A DNA stretch of 45,947 bases from NCBI GenBank assembly GCA_031269485.1, contig JAISZC010000071.1, forward strand, positions 1 to 45,947, given 5' to 3'. Positions within the stretch are counted from its first letter, which is position 1; every line of letters begins with the position of its first letter. This document shows, in pieces, positions 19,822 to 27,833 of this stretch. The translations under genes were made by a program, and so were the position numbers. The DNA is from Deltaproteobacteria bacterium (GTDB taxonomy: Bacteria; Desulfobacterota; Desulfarculia; Adiutricales; Adiutricaceae). The notes under the pieces are model-generated. The model ran no database searches. It saw nothing but the letters and a program-made list of their open reading frames with translations, and had not been told where the DNA came from.

Positions 19822-20910
19822 TCAGGAGGAGGCAAAACGGTTCAGCGGGTCGTTCGCGGGGTCGGCGTAGGCGGGCGCCAGGCAACGCACGCAGTTGCCG
19901 CCAGCCTCTTTGGCCGCGTAGAGGGCTTCGTCGGCTCTGGCGATGAGGTCGCGCAGCAGCATTTCGGAGGTCAAGTTTTGGCACTCGTCGCTGGCGAGGG
20001 CGGTCAGGCCGATGCTGGTGGTGATGGGGTCGGGGGCGTTGGGCGCCGGGTTGGGCCTGGAGGCCAGCACGGACCTCAGCCGCTCGGCGATGATCCGGCC
20101 GTCCCTGAAGCGGGTCTGCGGCAAGATGAGCACGAATTCTTCTCCGCCTAAGCGGGCGAAGATGTCAGTCTTGCGCTGCAGCTCCTGAACCACCTGGGTA
20201 AAATGGATCAAGGCCGAGTCCCCGCTGAGGTGACCGAAGGTGTCGTTGAAGCGCTTGAACTTGTCGAGGTCCATCATGAGCAGGCACAGTTCGTCGCCGT
20301 TGCGTCGCATCAGCTCTATTTCGCGGGACCCGGCCTCGGTAAAATAAATCCGATTGTATATTTGGGTTAGAGGGTCATGAAGGGCCAGATTACGGTAATT
20401 ATTTTCGCTTTCCCTCAAGGCTGCCTCGACTTGATCGCGACGTCGGGTTTCTTTTTTGATCGCCTCGGCCATGGCGGCCAGTTCTTCTTGCTTTTCTTTA
20501 ATTTTTTGTTCGTAATGAGCTAAATTAGACGTCATGAGGTTGAAAGCGTCTGAAAATTCACCCATAAAATCAACAGTATGGCTGAAATTACCCTGCGCAG
20601 CGACCTTAAACTGCCAAGCCAAGTGCGACATGTTGGCTAAGATGGCCTTAAGATTGCCACTGGTGGCACCTTTCTTGACCATGCGCAAGTCAAGTTCACC
20701 TTTGGCAAAATTAGCTAATGCTTGTTTTATTTCGCTGGTATGTTGATACAGTGAGTTAAAAGTGTCCCATTTAGCATATTCAGACGGCAAAAAAGGTGTT
20801 TTACTTTCTGTAATAACCTTTTCTAAGAATTTGAACATGGATTCGGCTTGAGCCTTAGTGAAAAAGCTTAACCTTTTTTGCTCTTGCGGAGAATCCAAAT
20901 CCGTTGACAT
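19822..20910 (-). CDS. GGDEF-domain diguanylate cyclase
   Basis: This 362-aa soluble protein is a likely cyclic di-GMP synthase. Residues 50-130 look like two HAMP-type units (LANFAKGELDLR; AAQGNFSHTVDFMGEFSDAFN). A coiled coil covers about 131-172 and the GGDEF domain about 175-345. The active-site signature is GGEEF (255-259), and the inhibitory site RKTD (246-249) sits five residues before it, so product feedback is expected. The start has a GAGGTGA ribosome site. The first half of the gene (about 20340-20900) is AT-rich (19 GC of 60 in 20701-20760), while the second half is very GC-rich (47 of 60 in 20041-20100). It lies 136 bases downstream of the V4R gene. Confidence 0.95.
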   Translation of the reverse strand: MSTDLDSPQEQKRLSFFTKAQAESMFKFLEKVITESKTPFLPSEYAKWDTFNSLYQHTSEIKQALANFAKGELDLRMVKKGATSGNLKAILANMSHLAWQFKVAAQGNFSHTVDFMGEFSDAFNLMTSNLAHYEQKIKEKQEELAAMAEAIKKETRRRDQVEAALRESENNYRNLALHDPLTQIYNRIYFTEAGSREIELMRRNGDELCLLMMDLDKFKRFNDTFGHLSGDSALIHFTQVVQELQRKTDIFARLGGEEFVLILPQTRFRDGRIIAERLRSVLASRPNPAPNAPDPITTSIGLTALASDECQNLTSEMLLRDLIARADEALYAAKEAGGNCVRCLAPAYADPANDPLNRFASS

Positions 20911-21046
20911 TGGGTCACCTCACCGGGCAGTCCATGTCGGGAGACGGCTTTCCGGCGCAAGACTGAATGCGTGAATTGACCAGCGTCCAGCCTGCTTGAG
21001 GCCTGATCAGGCGGCGGTTTGCGCTCCGCCGCCGAAGTTCAGACGC

Positions 21047-21565
21047 TCAGTTCTTGGGCTTGGCCTCGAAGCGGCAGGTGCGTTCGTTGGTGCACCAGCA
21101 GTCGATTTCCTTGACGTCGAAGCTGCGGCCGGTGAATGATTCCAAGATGCCGCTGATGAAGCCTTCGTCGTAGACGCATACGCCGTAGCCCAACTCCGGC
21201 AGTCCGGAGCAGTCGAGGTCTTCGGAGACGGTCATGACGCACTCTAGGTTGTCGCTGAGTTTTTCCACCTTGAAAATGCCGATGCCGATGTCCTTGAGCA
21301 GGCTTTGCAGTTGCTTGACCAAATCTTGGATGTCCTTGGGCTTATGATCCAGTACGTTTTCGTAAAAGTGCCGTCCGGCCAAGGCGCCGGCCTCGTAGAA
21401 GACCGTGTCGGCCATGTCGGTGCCGAAGCGTTGTTCAAGAATGTCGCGGGTGCAGAATTGCAGGAGGCGATAGGCCTCGATGCGCAGGGTTGGCCCTAGA
21501 TTTGGTCTGGCGTTGTCGATGTCGCCGATGAGCTCCCAGCTGAATTCATATTTTCGTTCACTCAT
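21047..21565 (-). CDS. V4R-domain protein (4-vinyl reductase-like sensor domain)
   Basis: This 172-aa protein is almost entirely a V4R domain, a small-ligand-binding fold found in regulators and in bacteriochlorophyll biosynthesis. Visible hallmarks are VFYEAGALAGRHFYEN, the strand-helix stretch YGVCVYDEGFISGILESFTGRSF and the C-terminal cysteine motif DCWCTNERTCRF. The frame is open further upstream, but the start at 21565 is chosen because AGGAGAC lies at ideal spacing and the domain begins soon after. It precedes the GGDEF gene on the same strand, so it may sense the signal that drives cyclic di-GMP production. That link is inferred from position only. Confidence 0.88.
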   Translation of the reverse strand: MSERKYEFSWELIGDIDNARPNLGPTLRIEAYRLLQFCTRDILEQRFGTDMADTVFYEAGALAGRHFYENVLDHKPKDIQDLVKQLQSLLKDIGIGIFKVEKLSDNLECVMTVSEDLDCSGLPELGYGVCVYDEGFISGILESFTGRSFDVKEIDCWCTNERTCRFEAKPKN

Positions 21566-22098
21566 ATGTCGTCTCCTGATCGACGAAACCCGGCCGCCGT
21601 GGGCGCGGTCGGGAATAAGGCTGAATTTCGGTGGCGACGCGGCGGCGCCGCGTCGGCCGAATTGAGCGGGTCGGTCGACGAACCGCGCAGCCACGCCTGC
21701 GGCGCGCAAAGGCGCGCGTTGGGCCAAACTTGACGCGGTCGAAGTCGGCTCCGTTAAAAAATTGGGAAAAAGAAGCCCAGGCCTGACGCCGAGCCCCTGA
21801 ATGGTTAGTTCGGCGGCGCGTCGTTTCGGAAAAGGCGCTGTCCTTTAGTTTAAGTTCCTGGTGGCCAAATTGCAAGGCCCTTGTCGAAAGCCGGCCGCGC
21901 CCGTGAATTGCAATTTGAGGCGTCGCCGGCTAAAATCAAAGACTTGGGCGCTCGGCGTCGTCGTCCGAGCCGACCTTGCGGCTCGCCGTTTGCGGGCCGC
22001 GGACCTGGACCGGCTTGGGGCTGCCAGTTCAGCCGGCGCCGCCAAGGCGTCCAAGTCAAGCTTGGTTTCGGCCGACACGTGGCCGACGGGAGAGGGCG
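21566..22098. other. Divergent gene-free region between the V4R gene and tadA
   Basis: A 77-codon minus-strand frame (21845-22078) and several plus-strand frames cross it, but none has a ribosome site plus a recognisable sequence. No clean promoter for either flanking gene was found by eye. Confidence 0.5.
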
Positions 22099-22605
22099 GT
22101 GGAGCGGCTGGTCGGAGAGTTGAGCTGGGGCCTGGGTCTGGATCGCGCCTTAAGCTTGATGACGGAAGCTCTCGAGGAAGCTGGCCAGGCCGCTTTGGCC
22201 GGCGAGGTGCCGGCCGGGGCGGTGGTGGCCGCGCCAGACGGGCGTGTCGTCGGCCGGGGCCGCAACCGGACGGCCGCTTTGTCGGATCCCACGGCCCACG
22301 CCGAAATTCAGGCCTTGCGGGCCGCCGGGGCCGCCATGGCCAATTACCGGTTGACCGGCTTCATGCTCTTCTGCACCCTTGAGCCATGCCCCATGTGCTT
22401 GACGGCCGCGGTGCACGCCCGCCTCGGACTGGTGGTCTACGGGGCCCGCGAACCCAAATGGGGGGCGGCCGGCTCGCTGACCGATCTGGCCGCCTGGCCT
22501 GGCCTCAACCATCGGGTGGCCGTCCGCGGCGGCCTGCTGGCGGAGGAATGCGCGGCCTTGATGAAGGATTTTTTCAAGCTCCGACGGAGCCGGAGCTCCG
22601 ACTAG
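22099..22605 (+). CDS. tadA: tRNA-specific adenosine deaminase TadA
   Basis: This 168-aa zinc deaminase converts the wobble adenosine of tRNA-Arg(ACG) to inosine. The catalytic set is intact: H67 and E69 in AHAEIQAL, and C97 and C100 in EPCPMC. These lie at a constant offset of ten from E. coli TadA (H57, E59, C87, C90). The frame is open for 41 codons upstream. I chose GTG at 22099 because GGGAGAGGG lies just before it and the helix DRALSLMTEALEEA needs residues ahead of the internal ATG at 22159. The next gene, of the HisD family, starts 123 bases later on the same strand. Confidence 0.93.
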   Translation: MERLVGELSWGLGLDRALSLMTEALEEAGQAALAGEVPAGAVVAAPDGRVVGRGRNRTAALSDPTAHAEIQALRAAGAAMANYRLTGFMLFCTLEPCPMCLTAAVHARLGLVVYGAREPKWGAAGSLTDLAAWPGLNHRVAVRGGLLAEECAALMKDFFKLRRSRSSD

Positions 22606-22728
22606 CGGCGGCGGGCCTCGCAGGCCTTCGAGCCTTTTGCCTTTTTCGGCGTCGCGGCCTTTTTTCGCCCTCGCCGGGCGCGTCGTCAACCGCAAGCGGC
22701 CCCGGCCGCTTGCCCGGAGGCTTCGTCC

Positions 22729-24039
22729 ATGAATGTCACCGCCCCTTGGCCGACCATCCGCCCAGAGCGTTGGGCGGCTTGGCCGGCGGACCGTCGGGCC
22801 GCCTTGCTGACCCGTTCGGCGCCGGATCTTGGCCGGACCGTCGAAGAGACCAGGCTGATTCTGGAGCGGCTCAGGGCCGATCCCGAAAAGGAGCTTTTGC
22901 GGGAATACGGGCCGCTCAAGCCCGGTCTGCGGCTGGCTGACTTGCGGGCCGGGGTCGGCGAGCTCGACGACGCCGTCGCGCGCCTGCCGCTGGACGTCGC
23001 CGAAGCCTTGCGGCTCGCCAAGGACAACATCGAAAAATTTCACGCCCTCCAGCTGGAGCGCCCCATGTGGGCCGCCGAGATCGTTCCGGGCCTGCTGGCC
23101 GGGCGGATCACCAGGCCCTTGGAACGAGTCGGGGTTTACGTCCCCGGCGGCCGGGCCGCTTATCCGTCCAGCGCGCTGATGAACATCGTGCCGGCCAAGA
23201 CGGCCGGAGTGCCGCGCGTGGCGGCCGCCACCCCGCCGGGCCCTGGCCTCCAGGCCCGGCCGGAGATCCTGGCCGCCTGCCGGCTGGCCGGCGCCGACGA
23301 GGTTTGGAAGTTGGGCGGCGCCTGGGCCGTGGGCTGTCTGGCCTACGGGCTGGGCGGTCCGGCCAGGGTCGACAAGATTGTCGGTCCAGGCAGCTCCTGG
23401 GTCACGGCCGCCAAGCTGGCCGTCTTCGGGCAGGTGGACGTCGATCAGCCGGCCGGCCCCAGCGAGGGCTTCATTATCGCCGACCGCAGCGCCGATCCGA
23501 CGCATCTGGCGTGGGACTTTTTGTCGCAGCTGGAGCATGATCCTCAGGCCGCGGCCGTGCTGGCGACCACCGAGCCCGCCTTGGCCGAGGCCGTGGCCGC
23601 TGGCGTCAATCGGGAGCTGCCCGGCCTGGAGCGGGCCGGCATCGTGGCCGTCTCGTTGGCCAACGCCGCCGTGCTGATCGTCGATAGCCTCGAGGAGGCC
23701 TTCGAGCTCGCCGACGAGTATGCTCCGGAACATTTGGAGCTCGTCGTCGAAAACCCCTTGAGTCTGCTGGGGCGGATCCGCAACGCCGGCTCGATCTTTT
23801 TGGGCCCCTGGTCGCCCATCCCGGCGGGAGACTACGCCTCGGGCCCGAATCACGTGCTGCCCACCGGCGGGTCGGCCAGGGCCTTTTCCGGGCTGTCGGT
23901 CGACTCTTTCTTGAAAAAGATGACTTTTCAGCAGCTGACCCGCGAGGCCTTGACGGCCTTGGCGCCGACCGTGGAGACCTTGGCCCGCGCCGAAGGGCTC
24001 CCGGCCCACGCCAAGTGCCTGGCTGTCAGACGCGCTTGA
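22729..24039 (+). CDS. hisD: Histidinol dehydrogenase family protein with altered NAD-contact residues
   Basis: This 436-aa protein matches HisD over its full length. HisD oxidises histidinol to histidine in two NAD-dependent steps. The zinc ligands are kept (Q267, H270, D368, H427), as are the catalytic pair E334-H335 (APEHLEL) and the equivalent of E414 (E422). However, two residues that contact NAD in E. coli HisD are replaced: Q188 becomes W199 (GGAWA instead of GGAQA) and N211 becomes S222 (GPGSSWV instead of GPGN-x-x-V). No other his genes are near. It may be a true HisD with an unusual cofactor pocket or a paralogue that oxidises another alcohol. The ATG has CGGAGG eight bases upstream. 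Confidence 0.88.
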   Translation: MNVTAPWPTIRPERWAAWPADRRAALLTRSAPDLGRTVEETRLILERLRADPEKELLREYGPLKPGLRLADLRAGVGELDDAVARLPLDVAEALRLAKDNIEKFHALQLERPMWAAEIVPGLLAGRITRPLERVGVYVPGGRAAYPSSALMNIVPAKTAGVPRVAAATPPGPGLQARPEILAACRLAGADEVWKLGGAWAVGCLAYGLGGPARVDKIVGPGSSWVTAAKLAVFGQVDVDQPAGPSEGFIIADRSADPTHLAWDFLSQLEHDPQAAAVLATTEPALAEAVAAGVNRELPGLERAGIVAVSLANAAVLIVDSLEEAFELADEYAPEHLELVVENPLSLLGRIRNAGSIFLGPWSPIPAGDYASGPNHVLPTGGSARAFSGLSVDSFLKKMTFQQLTREALTALAPTVETLARAEGLPAHAKCLAVRRA

Positions 24040-24375
24040 CGGCCAGGCCTCGTCCCCGGCGTTGAACCGTCGGCGGGCGCCAGTCGGAGCGGTCAAATTA
24101 ACGATTAAGCGCCATTCGGTTTGGATAAATTTTAATGACGTAGACGTCTAAAATAAACTTTAAATAATTAAGCTTAATAGTTGATATTATTTATATATTA
24201 TATCTAATGCAAATAGTATATCTGATATTGTTAGTTAATGAGAATTGTTATTAAATAAATATCAAAATTTATATAGCTTATACGACTATTAAGTCTAGTT
24301 TTGCATCAATAGAAAAACTTTACGGCTGACGTCGCCGCCGCCGCCAGGGCCGCCCAGTCTGAGGTCGGTCGGCCC
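24040..24375. other. AT-rich gene-free region upstream of rubrerythrin
   Basis: Bases 24100-24310 are very AT-rich with many TATA-like words and contain the Fur/PerR-like box at 24239-24253. No gene is supported. Confidence 0.6.
24239..24253 (+). promoter_or_regulatory. Fur/PerR-type operator candidate
   Basis: The 15-base sequence fits the 7-1-7 inverted pattern TGATAAT-N-ATTATCA at 12 of 14 positions. It lies in the AT-rich stretch upstream of the rubrerythrin/desulfoferrodoxin genes, which are typical iron- or peroxide-responsive targets. It is about 120 bases upstream of the promoter proposed at 24376, so it may serve another start site or be chance in AT-rich DNA. Confidence 0.35.
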
Positions 24376-24405
24376 TTGAGTTTCAGGTCTGAAAAAAGTT
24401 ATAGT
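24376..24405 (+). promoter_or_regulatory. Promoter candidate for rubrerythrin
   Basis: TTGAGT (24376-24381), 18 bases, TATAGT (24400-24405). It leaves a leader of about 135 bases before the ATG at 24546. Confidence 0.5.
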
Positions 24406-24545
24406 TTTCTTGAAAAGGAGGGCAGGGAGTCTCGCCTCCTTTTCGGCTCGTCGCGCCGGCCAGCCGGCCGGGCCCGAGAGGCAAGCCCCAAGGCCGCCGC
24501 AATCCGGCCCTTCAGTTTTCGTTCATCCCTAGCCAGGAGCGTCCA

Positions 24546-25130
24546 ATGTCCAGTCTCAAAGGGAGCCAAACCGAGGTCAACATCCTGACCGCCTTCGCCG
24601 GCGAGTCGCAGGCCAGGAACCGGTACACCTTCGCCGCCTCGATCGCCAACAAGGAAGGCTACGCCAAAATCGCCAGCATTTTCCTGGAAACCGCCGACCA
24701 GGAAAAAGAGCACGCCAAGCGGCTTTTCAGGTTTCTGGAAGGGGGCGAGGCCGTCGTCTCGGCCGCCTTCCCCGCCGGCCTCGAGGAGAAGACTTCCGCC
24801 CAACTGGCCGCCGCCGCTGCCGGCGAACGGCACGAGTGGACGGTCATGTATCCTGAATTCGCCACGATCGCCCGTCAAGAAGGTTTTAAGGACATATCAA
24901 CCGTCATGGAAGGCATCGCGGTGGCTGAAAAGTACCACGAAAAGCGTTTCGCTCAGTATTTAGAGGAGATCAGGCTCGATAAACACTTTACAAAGCCTTA
25001 TAGAGGCACTTGGCGCTGTCGCAACTGCGGCTACATCCACGAAAGCTTCAAAGCGCTAGACAGCTGCCCGGTCTGCGCCCATCCCAAGGCTTACTTCGAA
25101 TTTATCGCCCGTGATGGTGTCAAAATATAA
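24546..25130 (+). CDS. rbr: Rubrerythrin (peroxide reductase)
   Basis: This 194-aa cytoplasmic non-heme iron protein reduces hydrogen peroxide to water in anaerobes. The N-terminal four-helix domain has the di-iron ligands E20 (GESQARN), E53 and H56 (EKEH), and further Glu/His residues in the third and fourth helices (VAEKYHEKRF). The C-terminal rubredoxin domain has C158-x2-C161 and C174-x2-C177. These numbers equal those of Desulfovibrio vulgaris rubrerythrin, so the protein is complete. AGGAG lies six bases before the ATG. The last 250 bases are less GC-rich than the first part. A terminator hairpin follows, so desulfoferrodoxin 157 bases downstream may be separately controlled. Confidence 0.97.
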   Translation: MSSLKGSQTEVNILTAFAGESQARNRYTFAASIANKEGYAKIASIFLETADQEKEHAKRLFRFLEGGEAVVSAAFPAGLEEKTSAQLAAAAAGERHEWTVMYPEFATIARQEGFKDISTVMEGIAVAEKYHEKRFAQYLEEIRLDKHFTKPYRGTWRCRNCGYIHESFKALDSCPVCAHPKAYFEFIARDGVKI

Positions 25131-25146
25131 TTCTTTGATTATTCAG

Positions 25147-25180
25147 CGGCTTGAAGGCCGCAAGGCCTTTGAGCCGTTTC
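25147..25180 (+). terminator. Terminator-like hairpin after rubrerythrin
   Basis: A 13-bp stem with two G-T pairs (25147-25159 with 25164-25176) closes a GCAA loop and is followed by TTTC, with a longer T-run at about 25190-25197. The poly-T is short next to the stem, so read-through into the next gene is possible. Confidence 0.6.
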
Positions 25181-25287
25181 TAGTTCGCATTTTTTTAGTT
25201 TTCGGCGCTCCACGTTGCGGCCGCGTAGCTATTTTTCAAGCTTGCTGTCGTTTTGTTCGACGTCGGAACAACGAAAGGCTATAAATC

Positions 25288-25662
25288 ATGTCTGAATCAA
25301 ACCAAATATATCGCTGTACGCTGTGCGGGCAGATGACATCCGTCGTGCTGCCCGGCGGAGGCGCTTTGGCGTGCTGCGGCAATCCGATGCAGCGGCTGCA
25401 GGAGAACTCCGTGGACGCGGCCAAGGAAAAGCATGTGCCGGTGTTGACCAAGGTCGACGGCGGCTGGAAAGTCAGCGTGGGTTCGGCGGCTCATCCTATG
25501 GAGGACAAGCACCACATTCAATGGATTGAGCTCCGCGTCGGCGACATAGTCCAGCGCCGGCTCCTCAAGCCCGGCGAGCCGCCGGAGGCCGTTTTCAAGA
25601 CCGACGACGGTCCCGCCGCGGCCCGGGAGTATTGCAACCTCCACGGCTTATGGCAATCTTGA
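25288..25662 (+). CDS. dfx: Desulfoferrodoxin, two-iron superoxide reductase
   Basis: This 124-aa protein reduces superoxide to hydrogen peroxide without making oxygen. The N-terminal desulforedoxin-type iron site has C10, C13, C29 and C30. The catalytic iron site has E47-K48-H49, H69, H75, C116 and H119, the same numbering as the Desulfovibrio enzyme, so both centres should form. An AAAGG site precedes the ATG. The peroxide it makes would be removed by the upstream rubrerythrin, so the two genes form one oxygen-defence pathway. A 9-bp GC stem without a T-tract (25672-25694) follows the stop. Confidence 0.97.
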   Translation: MSESNQIYRCTLCGQMTSVVLPGGGALACCGNPMQRLQENSVDAAKEKHVPVLTKVDGGWKVSVGSAAHPMEDKHHIQWIELRVGDIVQRRLLKPGEPPEAVFKTDDGPAAAREYCNLHGLWQS

Positions 25663-25786
25663 CGATCGTCGGGACGGCCCGGCGAGGGCCGTCCACGCGG
25701 GCGGATGGTCAGGCCGCCGTTTCGGCCCTTTGGCGGGCCGGGCGGCGGCTTCGTAGCCGAATGACGGAGAGCCGGATGGCGGGAGC

Positions 25787-26257
25787 ATGAGCGTCAGCCT
25801 CTTGGAGCGGAGACGCATTGAAGGCGAGATCGTCAAGGCGATCTACGACGTCTTGGTCGAGGAGCTCGGCCCGGACAAGACGCAAGACGTCGTCGGCCGG
25901 GCCGTGCAGGCCGCGGCCGCTGAGGCCGGGCGCAGGGAGGCCGAAAAGGTCCCTGGCGGAGCCGATTTGGAGAGCCTGGCGGCTCTCCAGCCCCTGTGGA
26001 CCAGCGGCGGCGCGCTGGAAACCCGAATTTTGGCCGCCGGGCCCGAGCGGTTCGACTACGACGTGGTGCGTTGCCGATACGCCGAGATGTATCGGGACAT
26101 GGGGCTGGGCGAGCTGGGCTTTTTGCTGTCGTGCGGCCGCGACGAGGCCTTCGTCGCAGGCTATGCCCCCGGGGTTGAGTTGACCAGGACCAAGACCATC
26201 ATGCAGGGCGACGGGCTGTGCGACTTTCGATACCGGGCGGCGAGGGCCCGGAGCTGA
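25787..26257 (+). CDS. L-2-amino-thiazoline-4-carboxylate (ATC) hydrolase family protein
   Basis: This 156-aa protein matches the ATC hydrolase family. A helical N-terminal half (LERRRIEGEIVKAIYDVLVEELG) is followed by the family core VVRCRYAEMYRDMGLGELGFLLSCGRDEAF, then LTRTKTIMQGDGLCDFRY. The founding enzyme opens the thiazoline ring of L-ATC on the way to cysteine. Family members are common in anaerobes, where the true substrate is often unknown. The conserved Cys residues in RCRYAEM, LLSC and GLCDF are present. It follows desulfoferrodoxin by 124 bases on the same strand and converges on the next gene. The role is inferred from family membership only. Confidence 0.85.
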   Translation: MSVSLLERRRIEGEIVKAIYDVLVEELGPDKTQDVVGRAVQAAAAEAGRREAEKVPGGADLESLAALQPLWTSGGALETRILAAGPERFDYDVVRCRYAEMYRDMGLGELGFLLSCGRDEAFVAGYAPGVELTRTKTIMQGDGLCDFRYRAARARS

Positions 26258-26276
26258 GCCGGATGGGCGGCTCAGC
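26253..26276. terminator. Hairpin over both stop codons of two convergent genes
   Basis: Perfect 8-bp arms (26253-26260 and 26269-26276) enclose eight bases and overlap the ends of the ATC-hydrolase gene (stop 26255-26257) and the opposite-strand gene (stop 26272-26274). It lacks a strong T-tract, so it is a weak bidirectional terminator candidate. Confidence 0.4.
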
Positions 26277-26871
26277 GTTTGGGCTGGCCGGCCGCCAGCC
26301 GCTTGAAGGCCCGGCTGAAATCGTCCAGCCGGGAGTCGATGAGGGTGGCTTCCTCCTCCGTAGGCCGAGCGAATTCCGGCGCCTGACGCAGGGCCTGGTC
26401 GTCCGGGGCGAAGGCGGCGGCCAAGCCCAGGCCAATTTTGGCCAGGGCGTACGTCAGACGATCTTCCGTCCAGCCGGTGAGCTCCAAAAGTTCGCCGAGC
26501 TTGGAGGGGTCGTCGTCCAAGGCCGTGACGGCCTCCAGGTTTTGGAGGTAGAGCGTCAGGTCGTGCTCTACCAAAGGCGGCTGCTTGGACATGCGCTCGA
26601 AGAGATGGGCCAGCGAGCGGGCGCTGATGGGGCGCGGCTTGGTCGGCGTCAGGTCGGTTTGCCGATCCTCCGAGGTTTTCGGATCGTCCGCGGTTTTCGG
26701 AGCGTCCCGAACCTCTTTGGCGGCCGCCGCCGGCCTCGACGGCTGGGCGGCGGCGAGCTCCGCCGGCCGGAAGGACGCCAGCGTCGTCAACAGCCCCAAG
26801 GCCAGCGCGGCCAGGAACGGGGCGGACCGCCGCCGGGCGGGCGGCCGGCTCGTCGGGGCCGCCCGCCTCAT
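26272..26871 (-). CDS. Small exported protein of unknown function, third gene of the gmhA unit
   Basis: This 199-aa protein is not a family I know. An Arg-rich start is followed by a hydrophobic signal segment (about 17-40) ending near ELAAAQ, then a Lys/Asp/Pro-rich linker (about 45-82) and a helical C-terminal part of about 115 residues (ISARSLAHLFERM; LTLYLQNLEAV; WTEDRLTYALAKIGLGLAAAF). It is likely periplasmic or membrane-anchored. The ATG overlaps the TGA of the upstream gene in the sequence ATGA, so translation is coupled. The frame stays open far upstream, but that part is out of phase with the real upstream gene and is discarded. Confidence 0.75.
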   Translation of the reverse strand: MRRAAPTSRPPARRRSAPFLAALALGLLTTLASFRPAELAAAQPSRPAAAAKEVRDAPKTADDPKTSEDRQTDLTPTKPRPISARSLAHLFERMSKQPPLVEHDLTLYLQNLEAVTALDDDPSKLGELLELTGWTEDRLTYALAKIGLGLAAAFAPDDQALRQAPEFARPTEEEATLIDSRLDDFSRAFKRLAAGQPKR

Positions 26872-27833
26872 TTCGGCGGCTCGTCGTCGGCCAGCTGCTC
26901 CAAGACCAGGGCCGTCAGCAGCGGAAACATTATTTCGTGGTGGCCGATCAGGTTGTACCCTCGGCCGCCTTCGAGGTTGGGCCTTTCGACCACGTTCGTC
27001 AGAGGCCGGTACTGCTTGACGAAGTCCATGTTTACGGTGGTCAGCTTGGCCACCTGGCGGCCCAGGTTGCGCACCAGCGTCAGGGCCTTGAGGAAGACTT
27101 CCGGCATGATCGCGGCCGAGCCCAGGTTGAGGAAGACGCCGCCTTCGAGCGTGGCCGTCAGCCGGCAAAAGGTGCGGAAGTCGTCCATGGAGGCTTGCCC
27201 CAGAGCGGCGCCGTCGCAGTCGGGATGTATGTGGCACACGTCGGTGCCCAAGGCCGCATGGATCGTGAAGGGCCGGTCGAGACGGGCGGCGGCGGCCAGC
27301 ACGCTGGCCTCCAGATGCGGCGGCCGGGCCTCGAGGAGAGCCTCGCCCAGAGAGCGGCCCAGGCCTCGGCCTGAACGGGCGGCCCGGGCCGCCGCCTGGT
27401 GGATCAGGGCCCCGGTTTCGGCCGTGACTCCGAAGTCGCCCCGGCCCAGCGAGGCGGCCACGTCTTCGCTGGTGCGCCCGACCAGGGCCAGCTCGACGTC
27501 GTGCACCATGACCGAGCCGTTGGCGGAGATGGAGTCCCAGAGGCCTCGCTCGAGCTGATCGATCAGCAGCGGCCCTAGCCCCACCTTGAGGGGGTGCCCG
27601 CCCATGGCCAGCATGAGGGTTCGGCCGGCCCGCCGAGCCTGAGCCATGGCCCGAGCGGCCTCTTTGAGGTCCTGGGCGGCCAGTAGGCTCGGGAGTCTTT
27701 GCGCGAATTCGGCCAAGCCGCCGCCGAGGGCCCAGGGCCGGCCGAAGTCGGCCAAGGACACTTTGGAGGGACGGTCCTGGAGGCTGGCGAGACGCGCGGC
27801 CGCAAAGTCGAGCTTCGGAAGCTCCCGACTCAT
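26868..27833 (-). CDS. Uncharacterised 321-aa protein, possibly deoxyhypusine-synthase-like fold
   Basis: The sequence is well organised: HPLKVGLGPLLIDQLERG, ANGSVMVHDVELALVGRTSEDV, then HAALGTDVCHIHPDCDGAALG, LEGGVFLNLGSAAIMPEVFLKAL, and near the end RGYNLIGHHEIMFPLL. From memory this resembles a bacterial family that neighbours SIS/GmhA genes and that is distantly related to deoxyhypusine synthase, but I cannot confirm it and see no proven catalytic lysine. Several conserved-looking His and Asp residues (HDVE, HIHPDCDG, GHHE) suggest an enzyme. Its start overlaps the stop of the GmhA-like gene by four bases, and its own stop overlaps the next start, so the three proteins probably work together, perhaps in sugar or lipopolysaccharide metabolism. 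Confidence 0.75.
   Translation of the reverse strand: MSRELPKLDFAAARLASLQDRPSKVSLADFGRPWALGGGLAEFAQRLPSLLAAQDLKEAARAMAQARRAGRTLMLAMGGHPLKVGLGPLLIDQLERGLWDSISANGSVMVHDVELALVGRTSEDVAASLGRGDFGVTAETGALIHQAAARAARSGRGLGRSLGEALLEARPPHLEASVLAAAARLDRPFTIHAALGTDVCHIHPDCDGAALGQASMDDFRTFCRLTATLEGGVFLNLGSAAIMPEVFLKALTLVRNLGRQVAKLTTVNMDFVKQYRPLTNVVERPNLEGGRGYNLIGHHEIMFPLLTALVLEQLADDEPPK

Noticed and set aside
21845-22078. Possible 77-aa minus-strand gene between the V4R gene and tadA
   Set aside because: No ribosome site, no recognisable sequence and overlapping equally long frames on the other strand.
22150-24096. 648-codon minus-strand frame opposite tadA and hisD
   Set aside because: It covers two certain genes in antisense and has Gly/Arg/Gln-rich sequence without domains.
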